Of a stretch of DNA of 64,000 nucleotides, positions 10,706 to 23,600 are shown in pieces (the stretch's first letter is position 1; every line of letters begins with the position of its first letter). The notes under the pieces are model-generated. The model had not been told where the DNA came from and ran no database searches. It worked only from the letters and a program-made list of their open reading frames with translations. The stretch covers positions 1 to 64,000 of the forward strand of contig JAJSPD010000064.1 of the NCBI GenBank assembly GCA_021307315.1, read 5' to 3'. Both the position numbers and the translations under genes were made by a program. Source of the DNA: Bisporella sp. PMI_857 (Eukaryota; Ascomycota; Leotiomycetes; Helotiales; Helotiaceae).

Positions 10706-13700
10706 GTTTGTAAGTGCTACCCCAATGTTTCTTGCACACTTTATGTTATAGAAATGGATTCTGTATGAGTCATATGACTAGACAGTAGACATACTAATGT
10801 GTGAGGCATAGAGCACGGAGGAAACCTCCCTCCACCTAACTATAACGCCGGCCCACCTCAGATCCCCCCTATCCGGCCCGTTGGCCTGCTCGACTTAAAT
10901 AAGCTTAGTTAGAGCAAAACTCATCCTAACAAGAAGCCAAAGAGGAGCGCGAAGTTTACTGCTGAATGAAAAGCGTGAGAATAGCTTGCAAAGAGATCTA
11001 CTGTTTGTGAGGTTAAAATTGAAGTTTCTGCGCTCTTTTGGCGTTTTAGGAGTTGGCGTTTCGGAAGTAAAAGAGCTTCAAGGCTTTGGATTGAGGCGGG
11101 AATAAGTGGAACAAAATTAGCATATATAGAGCGCAAAAGTTATTTTGTTTTCAACTGACACAAGAATCAGTCCAGACTGCAGATTCCTAAAAGCCTTACT
11201 TTTGGATAGTTATTATGTCTGCTGCACTTCCTGCTGTTCATCACTAATACCGAGGCTGATCTGATCTGTGAAGACCTAGGGGGGTACTGGTAAGAGTAAA
11301 GATGGCCTGAGCGCGCAAAGACGTCGAAGGCAAGCCATCGTACTAAAGCAGAGGGTTTAGATAAAGGTCGCCGTAAGTATAGCACTCGTTTCGACATCCT
11401 ACCATGTTTCATTACTGGACGAATCAATTGACTTGATTAAGTCAAAAGAGGGATTGGCACCATCGCCAACCTGTACAAAAATGGCAGCAGCTTGAGGCTT
11501 GGATTTGGGAGCATTTAACTCGTCCTTGTCGAGAATCACTAGTCTTTCTGTGCGTAGGTCAGAGACTACTTTTATATGTATTGATGGAGTGGCGGTGCGC
11601 ATACCTCGAGTGTTTGTAAGGTGGATAGGGTAGTGTAACACGAATCGAACTCTCATTGATACAAAGACTAATCTCTACCCTTTTACTCCGCCCCCGAGTC
11701 CCATAATTATTCCCTCCGTTCCCTTGGCAACTCCCTTACGAGACTGAATCTTAAAACTTTACCGGGGCCCCTAGCATGTAATACTTTACACCTGACAGCA
11801 CTACTAGCTCTCACATGTACTATTATCGAATATAATAATATTCAAACTGAGATGGCGTTTGCTCGTGGTAGAAGGAAGTAATGAGAGATCGTAAAGCGTA
11901 TCTTTAAAGCTCTATTCTCTTTCCATTAAGAATCCCTTGCGATTAATTGATACGTGGTTACATGACTTAGCCGTCCAGTCACATTTCCTATTCTTGAGTA
12001 TTGATACTGAAGCGGGACGCTACCTGGAGGCCACTGGATTCAAACCGAACATAACTCGTATCGACAGAAGCCGTTGCGAAGGAATTAAACACAAGGGTAG
12101 ATGGGAAAAAATTGACTTCTGCAAAGTATTGATTAAGGGGTTTTTTTTTTAATTATTTTCTGGAGCAGAACATGCAAAAGATTTACGGTTGGCCTCCCAT
12201 CTCGCGTTCTTTGACCTATTATCGCCTACAACTGCCTTTCAATCATTGCAAGCTCCAAAATACCAGAAAGATAAGGCACAGCGTGTAAAGCACTCCTTTA
12301 GTCCTTTCCATCCTCTCCCCTGGTTCGCTGACGCTTGCAACTATCTCTGTCAAGCTCAGCCTCCTCTTCAAGGCACAAATGTTCTCGTATCCAGTCTGCC
12401 AGTGTTCCATGCAAAACTTGCCTACTGCAGCATGTCATGTCGACGCTGTACGTGCAATGCTTCATCGTCAGACTTCACCCTCTTTTCTATATCAGGCTTG
12501 TGGAAGTAGGCATATTGAGGGCTACAATATTCTGCTTGCTACTGATTGCCGATGTTGTTCTTGCTCGGGATTCCTCGGTCCCCTCAGCAATCGAGATATA
12601 ATGCTGTAAATAAAAACCAAATAAGTATGCAGTAACTTAAGAGACTAATGAAGCGAAGGCAAAACAACTTGCAATATTATAGTCGTTACTGAAAATTCGA
12701 AGGAAGGTCCTGAGGAAATACAAATGAATTTCAGATGATGTTAGCAAGTGGAAGACGAACACAAAAGTGGTAATAGCCTAGTTAACGTCGTTTTGTGAGA
12801 TCAGAATGACGACGAGACAGGGGTTTAAGAAGGCACAGTTCATTTTGTGAAGAAAGCGAGGGTTATTGGTATCTTGAGTGTTTCCAGGACAATCTAAATT
12901 ACAACGTTAGAGGCGGGAATGCGATCGGCGCCAGAGTTGATTAGACTACGGAATTGGGGGCCCATGGATCGGGTTGGGATGGGGGCCTATTGGGTTGCCG
13001 ATGCTAGTAGTGCCTTGAGATATTGAACATACTAACTGACTTCGAGAGTGATAGCCACTTATTTTGATTAAGCCTAGGCTCTTTATTTTAAGCCGTTGGT
13101 AACCCATTTGAGGATTCATTACCCACCGGATTGGGGCCACGATTGTTGGACCCAACCCAATGATTAACAGTTCAGAGAGGGACCAACCTACTGGGTTGGA
13201 TCCGCGGACCCAGCGCAAGAACCTAGTTGTTCGTCCGCAGTCCAAGGTCAATGGCAGCTTTGAAGCATTCTGCTTAGAACTTAGACAAATACGCTATATC
13301 AAATCGTTGATGCTACTATAGACTTGTTTTCAACTTTGAGACCATGTACTTTGATGCTTACTACATGTTCCTTGCCTTGCAGCCTGCGGTTCAACTATGC
13401 TTATATCAAGCGACCTTTAGACATTTACTGCTTGATGATAGAGCTGATAGGAGTACACTCTAACCACATATAAATGCTAAGAGGGAATCAGTCTGAATCA
13501 CGCACGACTAATCGTAAATAGTATTTGACTTTACAGCATCTTTAAATAGACTCCGAGTTGCTTCCTTGTATATTGAACGTATATCGGTGTACGATTAAGT
13601 TTGGAACATTAGAAATCATTGGGTTAAGAGCAAGAATCATATTCGCATTCTTGGGGTAGAACATGCTGTCGCTGGGGCATGCCAGCTTACGGTTCACCTC

Positions 13701-14592
13701 TGCTTGAAGTAAGCTTGCAATGCCAAGAGACCCAAGAGTATGTAAATTTTAATCTTGGCGTTCAATATACTGCTGCATGATGGTGATGGAGTCCATCTCA
13801 CCAATGAAAGTCACTGACGGTCAAAGCCACCAAAGAATTCGACAGCAGGCACCATTGGTTGAAATCGGGTCGTAATTAGACCGGCGTCTATTTGTGGCTA
13901 GTGGCGCTTGTTGCGCGTTTCAATCATCCAAAAATAGCGCCGCTAAATCGACAACCGCAAGATAAAGTTTGACTGCAAGCCACACCTCGCCGACTGCGCT
14001 ATTTTCAACATCATGACAAACAATTGCCAATAGCCAGTGCTTTGTTCGACATGACTGTTCGCGTCGGACCCTTGAGGCAGAAGATGACGCGGACAAGTAT
14101 TATGTCATTGCCACAATGAAAGTTTCTCTTTGAGCCATGGAAGTCCAGCGCTCAGTTTAGGCACAAAGTTGTTGCGAGGATGGTGAAAGAACTTTGCCAT
14201 CAATAATCCAGTTATCTGTCATGTTATTGCTTCTGATTGGGTTAATTTGCGATTACAAAGCTAGCGAACGTGTCAGCTTACACTTTACCTACAAAGCATG
14301 CCGCCTCTTTGTCCTCTTAGCACTATATGATTGCTTGGATGTGGAGTGTCGGGGCTGTGCGAAGGAGTTCCCGACACCCGACATAACTGAAGCGAGGCTG
14401 ACAGCTATTTACATCAACATCTGTGGGACAACTAAGTGGTATATAACACCACTGTCAAACCTTCAACCATCCTTCCTCATCCCATATCTACAAATCCTAC
14501 CAACAAACAAGCCTTTTCCTATCTTTTTCTTTTCCTTTTCTCTATCTCATTTGTCGGGTTTCGGCTTTCATTAGTTCATCAATATATACATA
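10706..14592. other. Gene-poor interval, no gene recognised
   Basis: Nearly 4 kb with only short open frames. Reverse frames at 11399-11656 and 11167-11427, and forward frames at 11937-12152 and 12189-12609, carry no family motif. A poly-T run lies at 12141-12150. Around 12950-13220 GGGTTGG and CCAACCC words recur on both strands, but no bounded repeat could be drawn. The last 150 bp belongs to the cupredoxin promoter. Confidence 0.4.
14440..14446 (+). promoter_or_regulatory. Candidate TATA box of the cupredoxin gene
   Basis: TATATAA lies 147 bp before the ATG at 14593, followed by a CT-rich stretch (about 14460-14575) typical of strongly expressed fungal promoters. Position and motif only; no transcription start is known. 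Confidence 0.4.
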
Positions 14593-15330
14593 ATGCAGTT
14601 CACGAATACCTTAATCGCCCTGGCCAGCGCCTCCCTCGTTTCCGCCGCGGCTCCTCCCGCCGTGACGGCCACGTCCTCTCCCTTCCAGGTCAAAGTCGGC
14701 GCCAACAACCTCACATATACACCATCAAATATCATCGCGGCGCCAGGGACAAAGATCGAATTCAGCTTCTTCCCCAAAAACCACACCGTAACACAATCCT
14801 CCTTCTCCGACCCCTGCCATCCCCTAGCTGGCGGATTCTTCTCCGGGTTCGTCCCCACCCAACCCGCCGCCGCCGGATCCTCATCCTTCACCATAACCGT
14901 CAACGACACAAAGCCGATCTGGTTCTACTGCTCGCAAACGGCAGGCGACCACTGCCAAAAAGGCATGGTGGGCTCCATCAACGCTCCCAAGACCGGCAAC
15001 CGCACGCTAGAAGCATTCATCAACCTGGCGAAGAACGCTACCAAGAGCACGTTCCCTGATGGCGGAGTCAGTGGCGGGATCTTGAAGGTTTCGGGCGGCA
15101 ACGGCAACCTGAGCTCCACGGCGACCACTGCCGGGCCAACTGCTTCAGGCTCGTTCACCACCGCGATCCCGCCCACGACCCTTTCTCTCACTACAACAGA
15201 GGTGGGTACGTTCCCTGGCCCAACTGCCGCGCCAACCGAGACTCCCCTAGGGGCTAGCGCTGGCTCGAGCCTCAGCGCCAACATGCTCGCTGTCCTTGGC
15301 GTTGTTGCTGGCTTCATGGCCATGCTGTAA
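14593..15330 (+). CDS. GPI-anchored extracellular cupredoxin (plastocyanin-like, Ser/Thr-rich)
   Basis: Single exon, 245 residues. A signal peptide ends near residue 20 (LVSAAA). Residues about 30-135 form a cupredoxin fold with a type-1 copper set visible: His64 in NHTV, Cys113 in FYCSQ, His120 in GDHCQ and Met125 in KGM, giving Cys-x6-His-x4-Met spacing. Residues 165-225 are a Ser/Thr/Pro-rich stalk, likely heavily O-glycosylated, and the last 20 residues are hydrophobic after a small-residue stretch (GASAGSS), a GPI-attachment signal. Such proteins sit on the plasma membrane or wall and are common in fungi as 'extracellular serine-rich proteins'; their copper role is inferred from the ligands. 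Codon use is markedly GC-ending compared with surrounding DNA, which suggests high expression. Flanks are gene-poor on both sides. Confidence 0.9.
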   Translation: MQFTNTLIALASASLVSAAAPPAVTATSSPFQVKVGANNLTYTPSNIIAAPGTKIEFSFFPKNHTVTQSSFSDPCHPLAGGFFSGFVPTQPAAAGSSSFTITVNDTKPIWFYCSQTAGDHCQKGMVGSINAPKTGNRTLEAFINLAKNATKSTFPDGGVSGGILKVSGGNGNLSSTATTAGPTASGSFTTAIPPTTLSLTTTEVGTFPGPTAAPTETPLGASAGSSLSANMLAVLGVVAGFMAML

Positions 15331-16430
15331 TATGGTATCTGGGATGTAAATTTATGACGGGTTTGAGGGCTGGTTTAAGCGGGAAAAGCATTTTGAATGG
15401 CGTATGTTTGGCGCTTGGAAGGTAATACCAGTGGTCGCTTGGAAAAAATTTGGGACTATCTATATCTTTTTATATATTTCGAAAGATTCTTAATAGAGCG
15501 GAGATTCAAAGATACCTTTTGAAGCAAGTATGATTAAAGTGACCTTTGATGATTGATTCCAGTAACATTATTCTCTTGTATACTGGCCTCAAATGAGGCG
15601 ATAAATAGAGATTGTATGTAGATGGAGGTGAGGAACTGTTCTTCCACCACAGCTGATTATCCCATCGAGCCTCCGGGCCTGAACCCTAAGTCTATGATCT
15701 GAAGCATATGGAGAGTATACCATGTCCACCTCGTCATCCAAAATGGCTAAAGTAATGGTTCCACCAACGTTGTCTTAACTAGCCGCCACATCCTCCCCCA
15801 GCAGACGTGCATAGCAATATGTTATCAAGCCCAGGGGACAGACTCCTCATACTGGGTAGAGTGTTGCGAACTAGCGACTGCTTCAAGGAAGAGATCGTTC
15901 ATCCGTCTTAATCTTTTCCCCGCCGTTGAAATGAAGGAATTAGCATGGAATGCAAGATGGGGTAGAATATCAAGGGGAGATCATCAATTTCATATGCTGC
16001 AAAGGCGTGATTGAGCCTGGGGACCTATTGCGCCACGTCTTACCTTTTGACTCCAGGAACTCGAGGTCCTTCTAGAACTCCAATAACTGGTGTAGTTTCG
16101 CCAGGCTGTCGATCGCTCATGGAACACATCGCAAGGACTTCAAAGCCCAAATAATCAGGCTCTGCTAACAGACCGAAAGACACGTATGTCGTGCTAAGAT
16201 CTTCCTACGGCATATCTCAAAACTCGAGGATTAAATGAGACTAAGACCGCTAATATGAGAGCAATGCGCTCTTGGAACGGCCAGATAGCTTGCCCCTCGA
16301 CGGACCTGCCATCCGGCGAGATTATCCACGCAATGCTACGCTCACTTGTGCTTCTCATGGCAAGAGAAGAATTTGCGTCACAACAGGCACAAACCTCTCT
16401 AGGTTTGGAATACCGCTTCCCGACGATGCC
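15331..16430. other. Intergenic, no gene seen
   Basis: The 3' flank of the cupredoxin gene followed by unassigned sequence. A reverse frame at 16194-16478 and overlapping forward frames show no recognisable motif. Confidence 0.4.
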
Positions 16431-16778
16431 GGATCTCACGACATGAATCATGTACGAGCAATTGTATCTCTTGATCATATAGAGTAGAAGGTTTTCGACC
16501 GGATCTCATGATATGAATCATGCACGAGCAATTGTACATCTTGACCATATAGAGTAGAAGGTTTTCGACCGGATCTCACGACATGAATCATGCATGAGCA
16601 ATTGTATCTCTTGACCATAGAGTAGAAAGTTTTCGACCGGATCTCATGACATGAATCATGCACGAGCAATTGTATATCTTGACCATATAGAGTAGAAGGT
16701 TTTCGACCGGATCTCACGACGTAAATCATGCACGAGCAATTGTATCTCTTGACCATATAGAGTGGAAGGTTTTCGACC
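16431..16778. repeat. 70-bp tandem repeat, five copies
   Basis: Five head-to-tail units starting at 16431, 16501, 16571, 16639 and 16709, each beginning GGATCTCA and ending GTTTTCGACC. Units are 70 bp except the third, 68 bp. They differ at few sites, mostly C/T transitions (CACG against CATG, GTACGAG against GCACGAG against GCATGAG). Reverse-strand frames stay open across the array only because of its periodicity. There is no spacer between units, so it is a minisatellite. It lies 1.2 kb upstream of the desaturase gene. Confidence 0.92.
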
Positions 16779-17990
16779 AACACAGACGAGAAATCCCCAC
16801 TCTTGATTACCGGTCTTCACTTGTGATTGGTCCAAATTTTGGATTTTGTTCCGGGGAATTGGAACATGTAGCTCATGAATCAGTATTATAGGCTTTTCTT
16901 AGGAGACACAAACGAGCTCTTCAGAAACACCCCCCCAAAAAAGAAGAAAAAATGAAAAGAAAAAGAGAAAGAAAAAAGAAAGGAAACACCATTCACTTGC
17001 TATGTGGTGCAATTCCAAGATCACCAAAGTTTACCCCTTTTTGCATGGGAAAGCGAAATTTCTCAACGAAAACCACTCCAATTTCCATGTCCGCCACCCC
17101 TTGTAAATCGTTTCAATGATAATCAGGGGCTTGGCTTTTTAAGAAATTCTCCAACCGAGTGTCGGGTGGACGAATTAGACTCCAGAACGAGTCAGAACGT
17201 GGCCAGATGCATTCAGGGTCCTAACTAAACTTCATCCAGTTTGGCCCCAGCATTGCACAAAATACCGTACAGTACAGTACTGCACTGTCCTGTCCTGTAC
17301 TTCTCCTGATGTTAAATTATGGGCCTTTTCGCGGACTTTTTGGCATGTGAAGTTAGAGTGGTCCGTTCCTGACCTTAGCGACATGAACATTTGCCGGGCA
17401 ACTGCTGTGGTCGCGATAACGATTAGGAAACAGAGCGGTGAAGCACACACACACACACAGACACCAAACCCAACTAGAGAGAACCTGTGCTGCTGCTGTT
17501 GCTGCTGACTGGGTTAGTCAAAGGTGCATGATGAAAATTGCATGTGCAAATGCTGTCGGCTTATGTTGGGCGGGAACAAAAAAAAAGGAAGAGAAGAGTG
17601 AAGAAGTGAGAGAATAGATTTCCATATTGCTGGTCCAGGTTGGAGTCCATTGTTTCATCGTCGTATCCATCACCCGATTGACCTTTCCGCAGCGTCTCAT
17701 CCGCCAGGAGAATTATGCTAGATATGGTAGAAAGAATGAGCGACAGACTAAATTAAGGCCCTTGGCTCCATCTTAGCGGCTGTCTCCAACCAGACTTGGC
17801 ACGAAAAAGGGTTGAGGATTTTATCGGCGCTGCGCCATAAAATATAAGATTCGACTTCGCGTCCCCCAAGGTTTGATTTTTTTTTTTTTGCTAAAGAGAG
17901 ACCAAATTTCCTTCATCAACCACAGAGGAACGTATCTCCTCTGCCCCCATCAATCACGAAGAGGTGAATTCTTCTTCCACAAAATATACA
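16779..17990 (+). promoter_or_regulatory. Long upstream region of the desaturase gene with simple repeats
   Basis: About 1.2 kb without a gene. It holds a purine-rich tract (about 16935-16985), GTACAGTACAGTAC-type overlapping words (about 17267-17300), a (CA)8 microsatellite (17444-17459), a CTG/TTG triplet run (about 17490-17507), an AT-rich TATA-like element (ATAAAATATA near 17837) and a T run (17878-17889). Long simple-sequence leaders are usual before highly expressed fungal genes; specific control sites are not identifiable. Confidence 0.4.
17444..17459. repeat. (CA)8 microsatellite
   Basis: Eight uninterrupted CA units, seen directly, in the leader region of the desaturase gene. Confidence 0.85.
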
Positions 17991-19440
17991 ATGGCAAAGG
18001 TCGTCGAAGATAATGTTGTTGAGGCCACAACTGCAACGGGTCAGCACCTTGACCTCCATGGCAATGTTTTCGAGTTACCCACCTTCACCATGAAGGAGAT
18101 CCACGATGCAATTCCAGCTCATTGCTTCAAGCCTTCCACTCTCCGCTCAATGGCATACGTTGTCCGAGATTTCTTCTATTATGCCGTCCTGATATACGTC
18201 GCAACAACTTATATCCCAATGATTCCCTCCCAACCTCTGCGAGCAGTAGCATGGGCTGCATATACCACCCTCGCGGGGTTTGTCTTCACTGGCATCTGGA
18301 TTCTGGCACACGAGTGCGGCCACGGTGCCTTTTCGAAGAGCAAAAGACTGAACTACACCATGGGTCTGATCATGCACTCCTTTCTCTTAGTGCCTTTCCA
18401 CTCTTGGAGATTGAGCCATAGCCAGCATCATAAATCGACCGGAAACATGGACAAGGATACCGCATTTGTTCCTCACACCCGTCAAACATGGCTGAAGACA
18501 AACTTTGGCTCCAAGGCCAAGGAAAACATGGTCGAGTTCGCAGAGCTAGCAGAGGATTCTCCCATTGCTGTCTTGTTGCACTGCATCGTTCACCAATTGT
18601 TCGGCTGGCCTGGATATCTCCTCTTCAACTTGACGGGACAAAAGTATGGAGGTGCGAAGGGATTGAAAATTACTCATTTCTACTTCGGTGAGGACAGTGT
18701 ATTCTTCAAGAAGCATGAGCTCCCTCTCATTGCGCTGAGCGACTTTGTTGTTGCGATTATGATTGGAGCCTTGATCTGGGCCGGACAGGTATTTGGCAGC
18801 TGGAATGTGATCGTTCTCTGGGGCATCCCTTGGTTGTGGGTCAACAACTGGATTGGTAAGTTCTCCATCACACTGGCGAAACGGTGAGTACTGATGATTC
18901 TCAGTTGCGATTACCTTCCTCCAACACACCGATGCCTCTATGCCACACTACAACAATAAGACGTGGACTTTCGCTCGTGGAGCCACTGCTACAATTGACC
19001 GTGATCTTGGGTTCATCGACACTCACCTCTTCCACGATATCATTGGCACCCATGTCTGCCACCACCTCGTCTCCACGATCCCCTTCTACCACGCTGGTGA
19101 AGCATCTGTGCATATCCGCCGTGTCATGGGTCAACATTACAAGGCCGATGTGAAAACTCCATTCTGGACCGCATTCTGGCGCAACCAACGAACCTGCAAG
19201 TTTGTTGAGGAGAGCGAGGGTCAGGAGGGCAGCGGTGTGTTCATGTACCGCAACCTGTATGACAGAGATGGCGAGACGAAAGCCAGAGACCTCACTGGAG
19301 GTGCGAAAGGTAAGGCAGTTCCCAAGGAGGACAAAGTCAGCGCTATGCAGACTGCAATGTCCACCGGCCGCAACTTGGATGCCCGTCGGCGTCTTTCGCA
19401 ATCAGCCCAGCGGGCGATGCCTCTTTTGGCTGAAGGATAA
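17991..19440 (+). CDS. FAD2: Delta-12 fatty-acid (oleate) desaturase
   Basis: Two exons, 17991..18855 and 18905..19440, split by a 49-nt GTAAGT...CAG intron in phase 1; 466 residues. It introduces the second double bond into oleoyl chains to make linoleate, in the ER membrane, using a di-iron centre and cytochrome b5. The three histidine boxes are intact: HECGH (107-111), HSQHH (143-147) and HVCHH (338-342). Membrane helices lie around 60-105 and 230-285. ATG at 17991 was chosen because it has an ACAATGG context; nothing in frame upstream is an ATG. The intron falls in the same position relative to the third helix pair that would join NWI to VAITFLQHTD, a well-conserved junction. Delta-12 rather than omega-3 activity is inferred from overall similarity to fungal oleate desaturases; the two groups are hard to separate by eye. 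Confidence 0.93.
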
Positions 19441-20652
19441 AACACTTGATTATGGACATCCTTTCGAATCACCTTGTGTATGACAGTGAATTGGCAGCAT
19501 ACTTGGCACTGCCATTGAGCATTTTATGGCGTTGGAATCCCTTTTCAGATGCAAGCATCTCCTTTTTTCTTTTTATTGGAAACATAGACAAGACCTGTGT
19601 ATAGAGCAGAGGCAGAGAGAGAGAGAGACAAGATTATGGGCTGTTTGTAAAGGCTTTAGATACCACAACAGTAAATAGAAATTGCTTTCGCTTCATCTGG
19701 GAATCCTACCTGTGAGATGGGGATAGATGTACGAGACCTGGGGAGTTGTTGTGGTTTTATAAGGTGGCTTCAAGTGAGGGGGAGAGGAGTTTCTTCCGAG
19801 CTGCCGTCCAACCACCAATCGTCGGATCCTTGGCGCTGCCGTCCGAACCAGATCAGGAAAAGATTTAGGAGGGGACGCCATTCCTTCATTTCATGCAAAG
19901 CTACAATCCAGTACGGGGAGGGCGGAAAGTTTGATCATGTCGGGATGTGACGATACCGCCAGATTGCCTACGTAGGCAGCGTGTTTCGATATATATATCT
20001 TCCTCTGAACCCAAAGTATACCGTCATCCCCGTTCCAACATCAACCCTTCTCCAGCGCTGCAAGTACACGAGCGGGCCACCAAAAACAGACACCGCAGAG
20101 TCGGGGGAGCGAGATGGGGTTTATGCCCCGGGACCGAAGAAGTAAGTGTGACATTTCACAAGAGCCGCTCATGTTGCATCCTTTCTCGCTACTTCAAGCG
20201 GAGAGAGGTCCAAAGTCTAATAATCCGCTGCAAACATACTTCCTATTTTTTCACCTGTAAGACCACAGCAATGCCTAACATCAAGGGTATAATTGGCTGC
20301 GTGCCGTTCTTCACTCGTACCTGGATATGGTATTTCAGAAGATTATTTTTCTCAACTCAAATTAATGTGGTGTAGATATCGAAACAAGATATTCGAGGTA
20401 CAAGTTCACTTGGCACCATTTCTGAAACACCGCGAGGCCTTTCGATGTACTTTTTTTATTGACTATGTAATAATATACTTTTATGATTTTGCACAACCAT
20501 GACTGATTTTTAATTTGGGGCCCACCGGGACCTCGTGTCTCATGGTCTACTGTCCTGCCGGTTCTGTGTGCGAATTTGACGATTTTAAGCCTCCTTGAAC
20601 CCCTGCCGAAGAAAATCGTCATGTCTTTCAAGCCGTCAAAACAGACGAAAGC
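19441..20652. other. Convergent intergenic region, no gene seen
   Basis: Lies between the 3' ends of the desaturase (forward) and the GHKL protein (reverse). A short GA repeat (19614-19628) marks the desaturase 3' flank. The longest forward frame (19947-20375) has no recognisable motif. Confidence 0.4.
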
Positions 20653-23600
20653 TCAGCCGTCCAGATCGATGACTGCCCCGGATGCAGGAAATCCCTGGCG
20701 GCTGCGCTTTGAGGCATTGCCAGCGATGACCGGCTTCACGTCCATCTCATCATCTCCCTCATCTCTGGCCCTCTTGATCTTTACAGTAGGAGCTGCCGCG
20801 GTAGATCGTCCCCCTTGGCCGTGTGACGACCGATGCAGCGGAGCAGGAACTGATGCTCCCCCCTGGGCGACGCTGCCCAGTTCAATTTGTATTTCGCTCG
20901 AGATGCCCCGCAGCATGGTAAACATGGCATTTCGCGTGCTGAATGCCGACGAGCCCTGTACGACCTCTAGGATTGTCTGGAGAACCGTGGTCTTCCGGGC
21001 CTGATCCGCTTGCGCCTGCTCAAGGTCCGATATCAGGGATTTCGCCGATCGCGCGTCTTCGTCAAATGAGCCACGGCCACTCGGATTCCCTACGGCGCTA
21101 AGGTTTGTGATCTTGGCTTGAAGCACCTCGTTCTGGGCTTCTAGCTCACTCTTCGCTGCTTGCAGCGCATCAAAGTCATGGCAAAGTAACTCGTTACGAC
21201 CGTTGCTTTCCTTTTGTGATGCATGCAGCACGTTGATGTCGCTGCGAAGCTGTTTAACAACGCCTTTTAGCTCCAAATTCTGTTTTTGTAGTTCTGTATC
21301 GTCCATCCGAATCTTGAGTTTGGCTTCGAGAGAGTTGTTATGGGCTTCTGCTTCCTTCTTGGATGCTCGCAGTGCATCGACGTCTCCGTGAAGCTTCTCG
21401 ATAATGCCTTTCAGCTGATCTTTTTCTTGCTCGGCGTGTCTGTTTTCGATGTGACTTTTTATAGGCTTTATGGTAGTCTTCTTAGTAAAAGCAACTTCAT
21501 ACGTAACACCGATGGGTCTTGGGCTGATACTTGTTGTTGAGACTCCAACGAATGCCCGAGATGCTGCACGGGAAGCTGCTGCAAAGTATGTCTCCTGATC
21601 ACTAAGACCTGTAAAGCTTGCTTTGTAGTCCTTTTGAGGCACGACCTGTCGAGGACAGCTACATCCCGCTATCATTTTCTTGTCGAAATTTATCTCCTCA
21701 TCTAATTGGGGTGGGTTTTTTGTCTCAGATGTAGCTACAGCATATTAGCGTCACCTACTATAGCAGAAATCAACTTACAACAAGTTTCAACTAGGTCCAT
21801 CTTGCGGTCAGCACAAGTTCTCTCGCAATGCAAAGTTACTTGGCAAAGCGCGTTCAGGCCGTGTCCCTCATAGAGGATTTGACTCTCGAAATCCCGCCAC
21901 GATACTATCAGCTCGCCTGGCAGCCCCTGTACGACGTTCACAAGTCGAGGCATCTCTCGCAGAGTTTGCTCGACTTTCCAACGCTGAGTAGGATTGTTCT
22001 CCACCGTGCCAGCGTTTTCTGGGCCTCTCTTGGAAAGCTCTAAAAGAATTAGGTTATATAGATCTAGAAGTATATGATCGCATGAGAATAATACATCCTC
22101 ATTTGCACCGCTTAACTTGCTCGACAATGCGCAGGGTGCAATGCGGTGACTGGCTGAGAAGTTGACCCATTTGTTGTTGATCATGAGTTTAGAGCCCTCG
22201 AGGAGCATATTAAGATCGACGTTTGATGCCTCCTTCCATTCCAACTCCAAATGATTAGTACGAGGGTCCAACGCTAAGATAGCACGCAACATTCTCTCAA
22301 CTCCTCGAGAGTAGGTTGTCTGCCTGTGGGTAGACAGTTGAGCAGAAGATAGCACATGGCGAACCTGCTCTTGCGGTGTGCGAGCGAGTCTATATTTTCG
22401 AAACGGAAACCACAAGATCTCTGGGAGCTTCTCCGGTACTTTTCTTAGGCTTTTTTCGATAATCTTTGTATCCTAGATGTCTGTTAGCATTGGTCCTTTT
22501 GAGCAACCAAGAAACTCATACTTGAGCTACATTATCGTTTCCGTAATAAAAGTGGTTAGGATTCGTTCGTATGAGATACTTCCAAATGTGTCGTGCAACA
22601 TCAATTGTGATATAGTCCTTTGCTAACTTCACATCGGCGAGTGGCTTTCTGTCGTGTCGAAGCAGCATCATCGTATACTTATGGAGAATTGTATTTTCTT
22701 TGCCGGCATTGTCTTGAATCGCCTCCCCCCAAATTTGAGCTAAGAGCAGTGCCTCCTCCTCTGTGTTAGTCATTCTTTGTCGGTCACGATTCACATGACC
22801 CTCAAAAAAATTGTAGCCGTACTGGTGATTTCTTGACGTTTCAAGTAGGAGTCCTTTGAGGAATATCTTGTTTCGGAAGGACGGGTCCAGGATTATCTGT
22901 CCGTAAAATGTTTCAATGACGGCAGAAGGCTGTACTAGATCGATTGAGGCAGTGAGCCATGCTTTGAACTGGTCTTCTTGGACTCGATTACCACCCGAGC
23001 ATCCATGAATGCATCCAATCCGCACGGTGACATCCTCCCAAATGTTGCCCTTCAATCTCCTTACTTTAGCATCTGCATCTAGTCGGCCATAGGCATCACG
23101 CTCCCTCTGCAACTTTGCTGCGCTTTGCGGGCTAAGGTTGCAGTACAGAGTTCTCTTGTCTTTGCCGCCAAAGGAAAAATTCCAATAGAAACTCGAAGCT
23201 TCGTACCGAACTTTGTAGCCTTCCCGGACCATTACCAATGCTCCAACTTTAAACCCTTCACCGTGCGTGCCTGCTAATCTCTTCATGCCTCGCTTGGTAC
23301 TTACGCCGAGCTCAAGGCACCGACGGGGAAGCTGAGCACCATAGTTTGACATCTGCACTTCGCCTTTCTTTCGGTCATATTGAATAAAGCCTAAGACTTT
23401 GTTGGTAGCCTTGTGACGAAGTGTTATCGTGTAAGCAGTGGCTGTTTCGTCGTGCAAGTAAATGATTGTATTTCGAGTGATGTTCTTAGCCTCGACGATT
23501 CCATCCACCCTTGTATAAGGCCTTAGCATCACTGATCTTAAAGAGTTTGAAGGACGACCATGGTGGAACTTACATATTCTGATAGAATTCTCTGAATGCA

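Noticed and set aside
12946..13251. Reverse frame of 101 codons with Gly/Pro-rich end
   Set aside because: Composition comes from recurring GGGTTGG/CCAACCC words; no family match and no splice partners.
16431..16778. Regular repeats that might suggest a CRISPR array
   Set aside because: Units are contiguous with no unique spacers, 68-70 bp long, in a eukaryotic genome: a minisatellite.
16194..16783. Open reverse-strand frames across the tandem array
   Set aside because: They stay open only because the repeat unit is periodic; no start context, splice partner or motif.
19947..20375. Forward frame of 142 codons after the desaturase
   Set aside because: Arg/Ser-rich random-like composition, no motif, in a convergent 3' region.
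20576..21004. Forward frame of 142 codons opposite the GHKL gene end
   Set aside because: It is the antisense shadow of the coiled-coil exon, with no motif.
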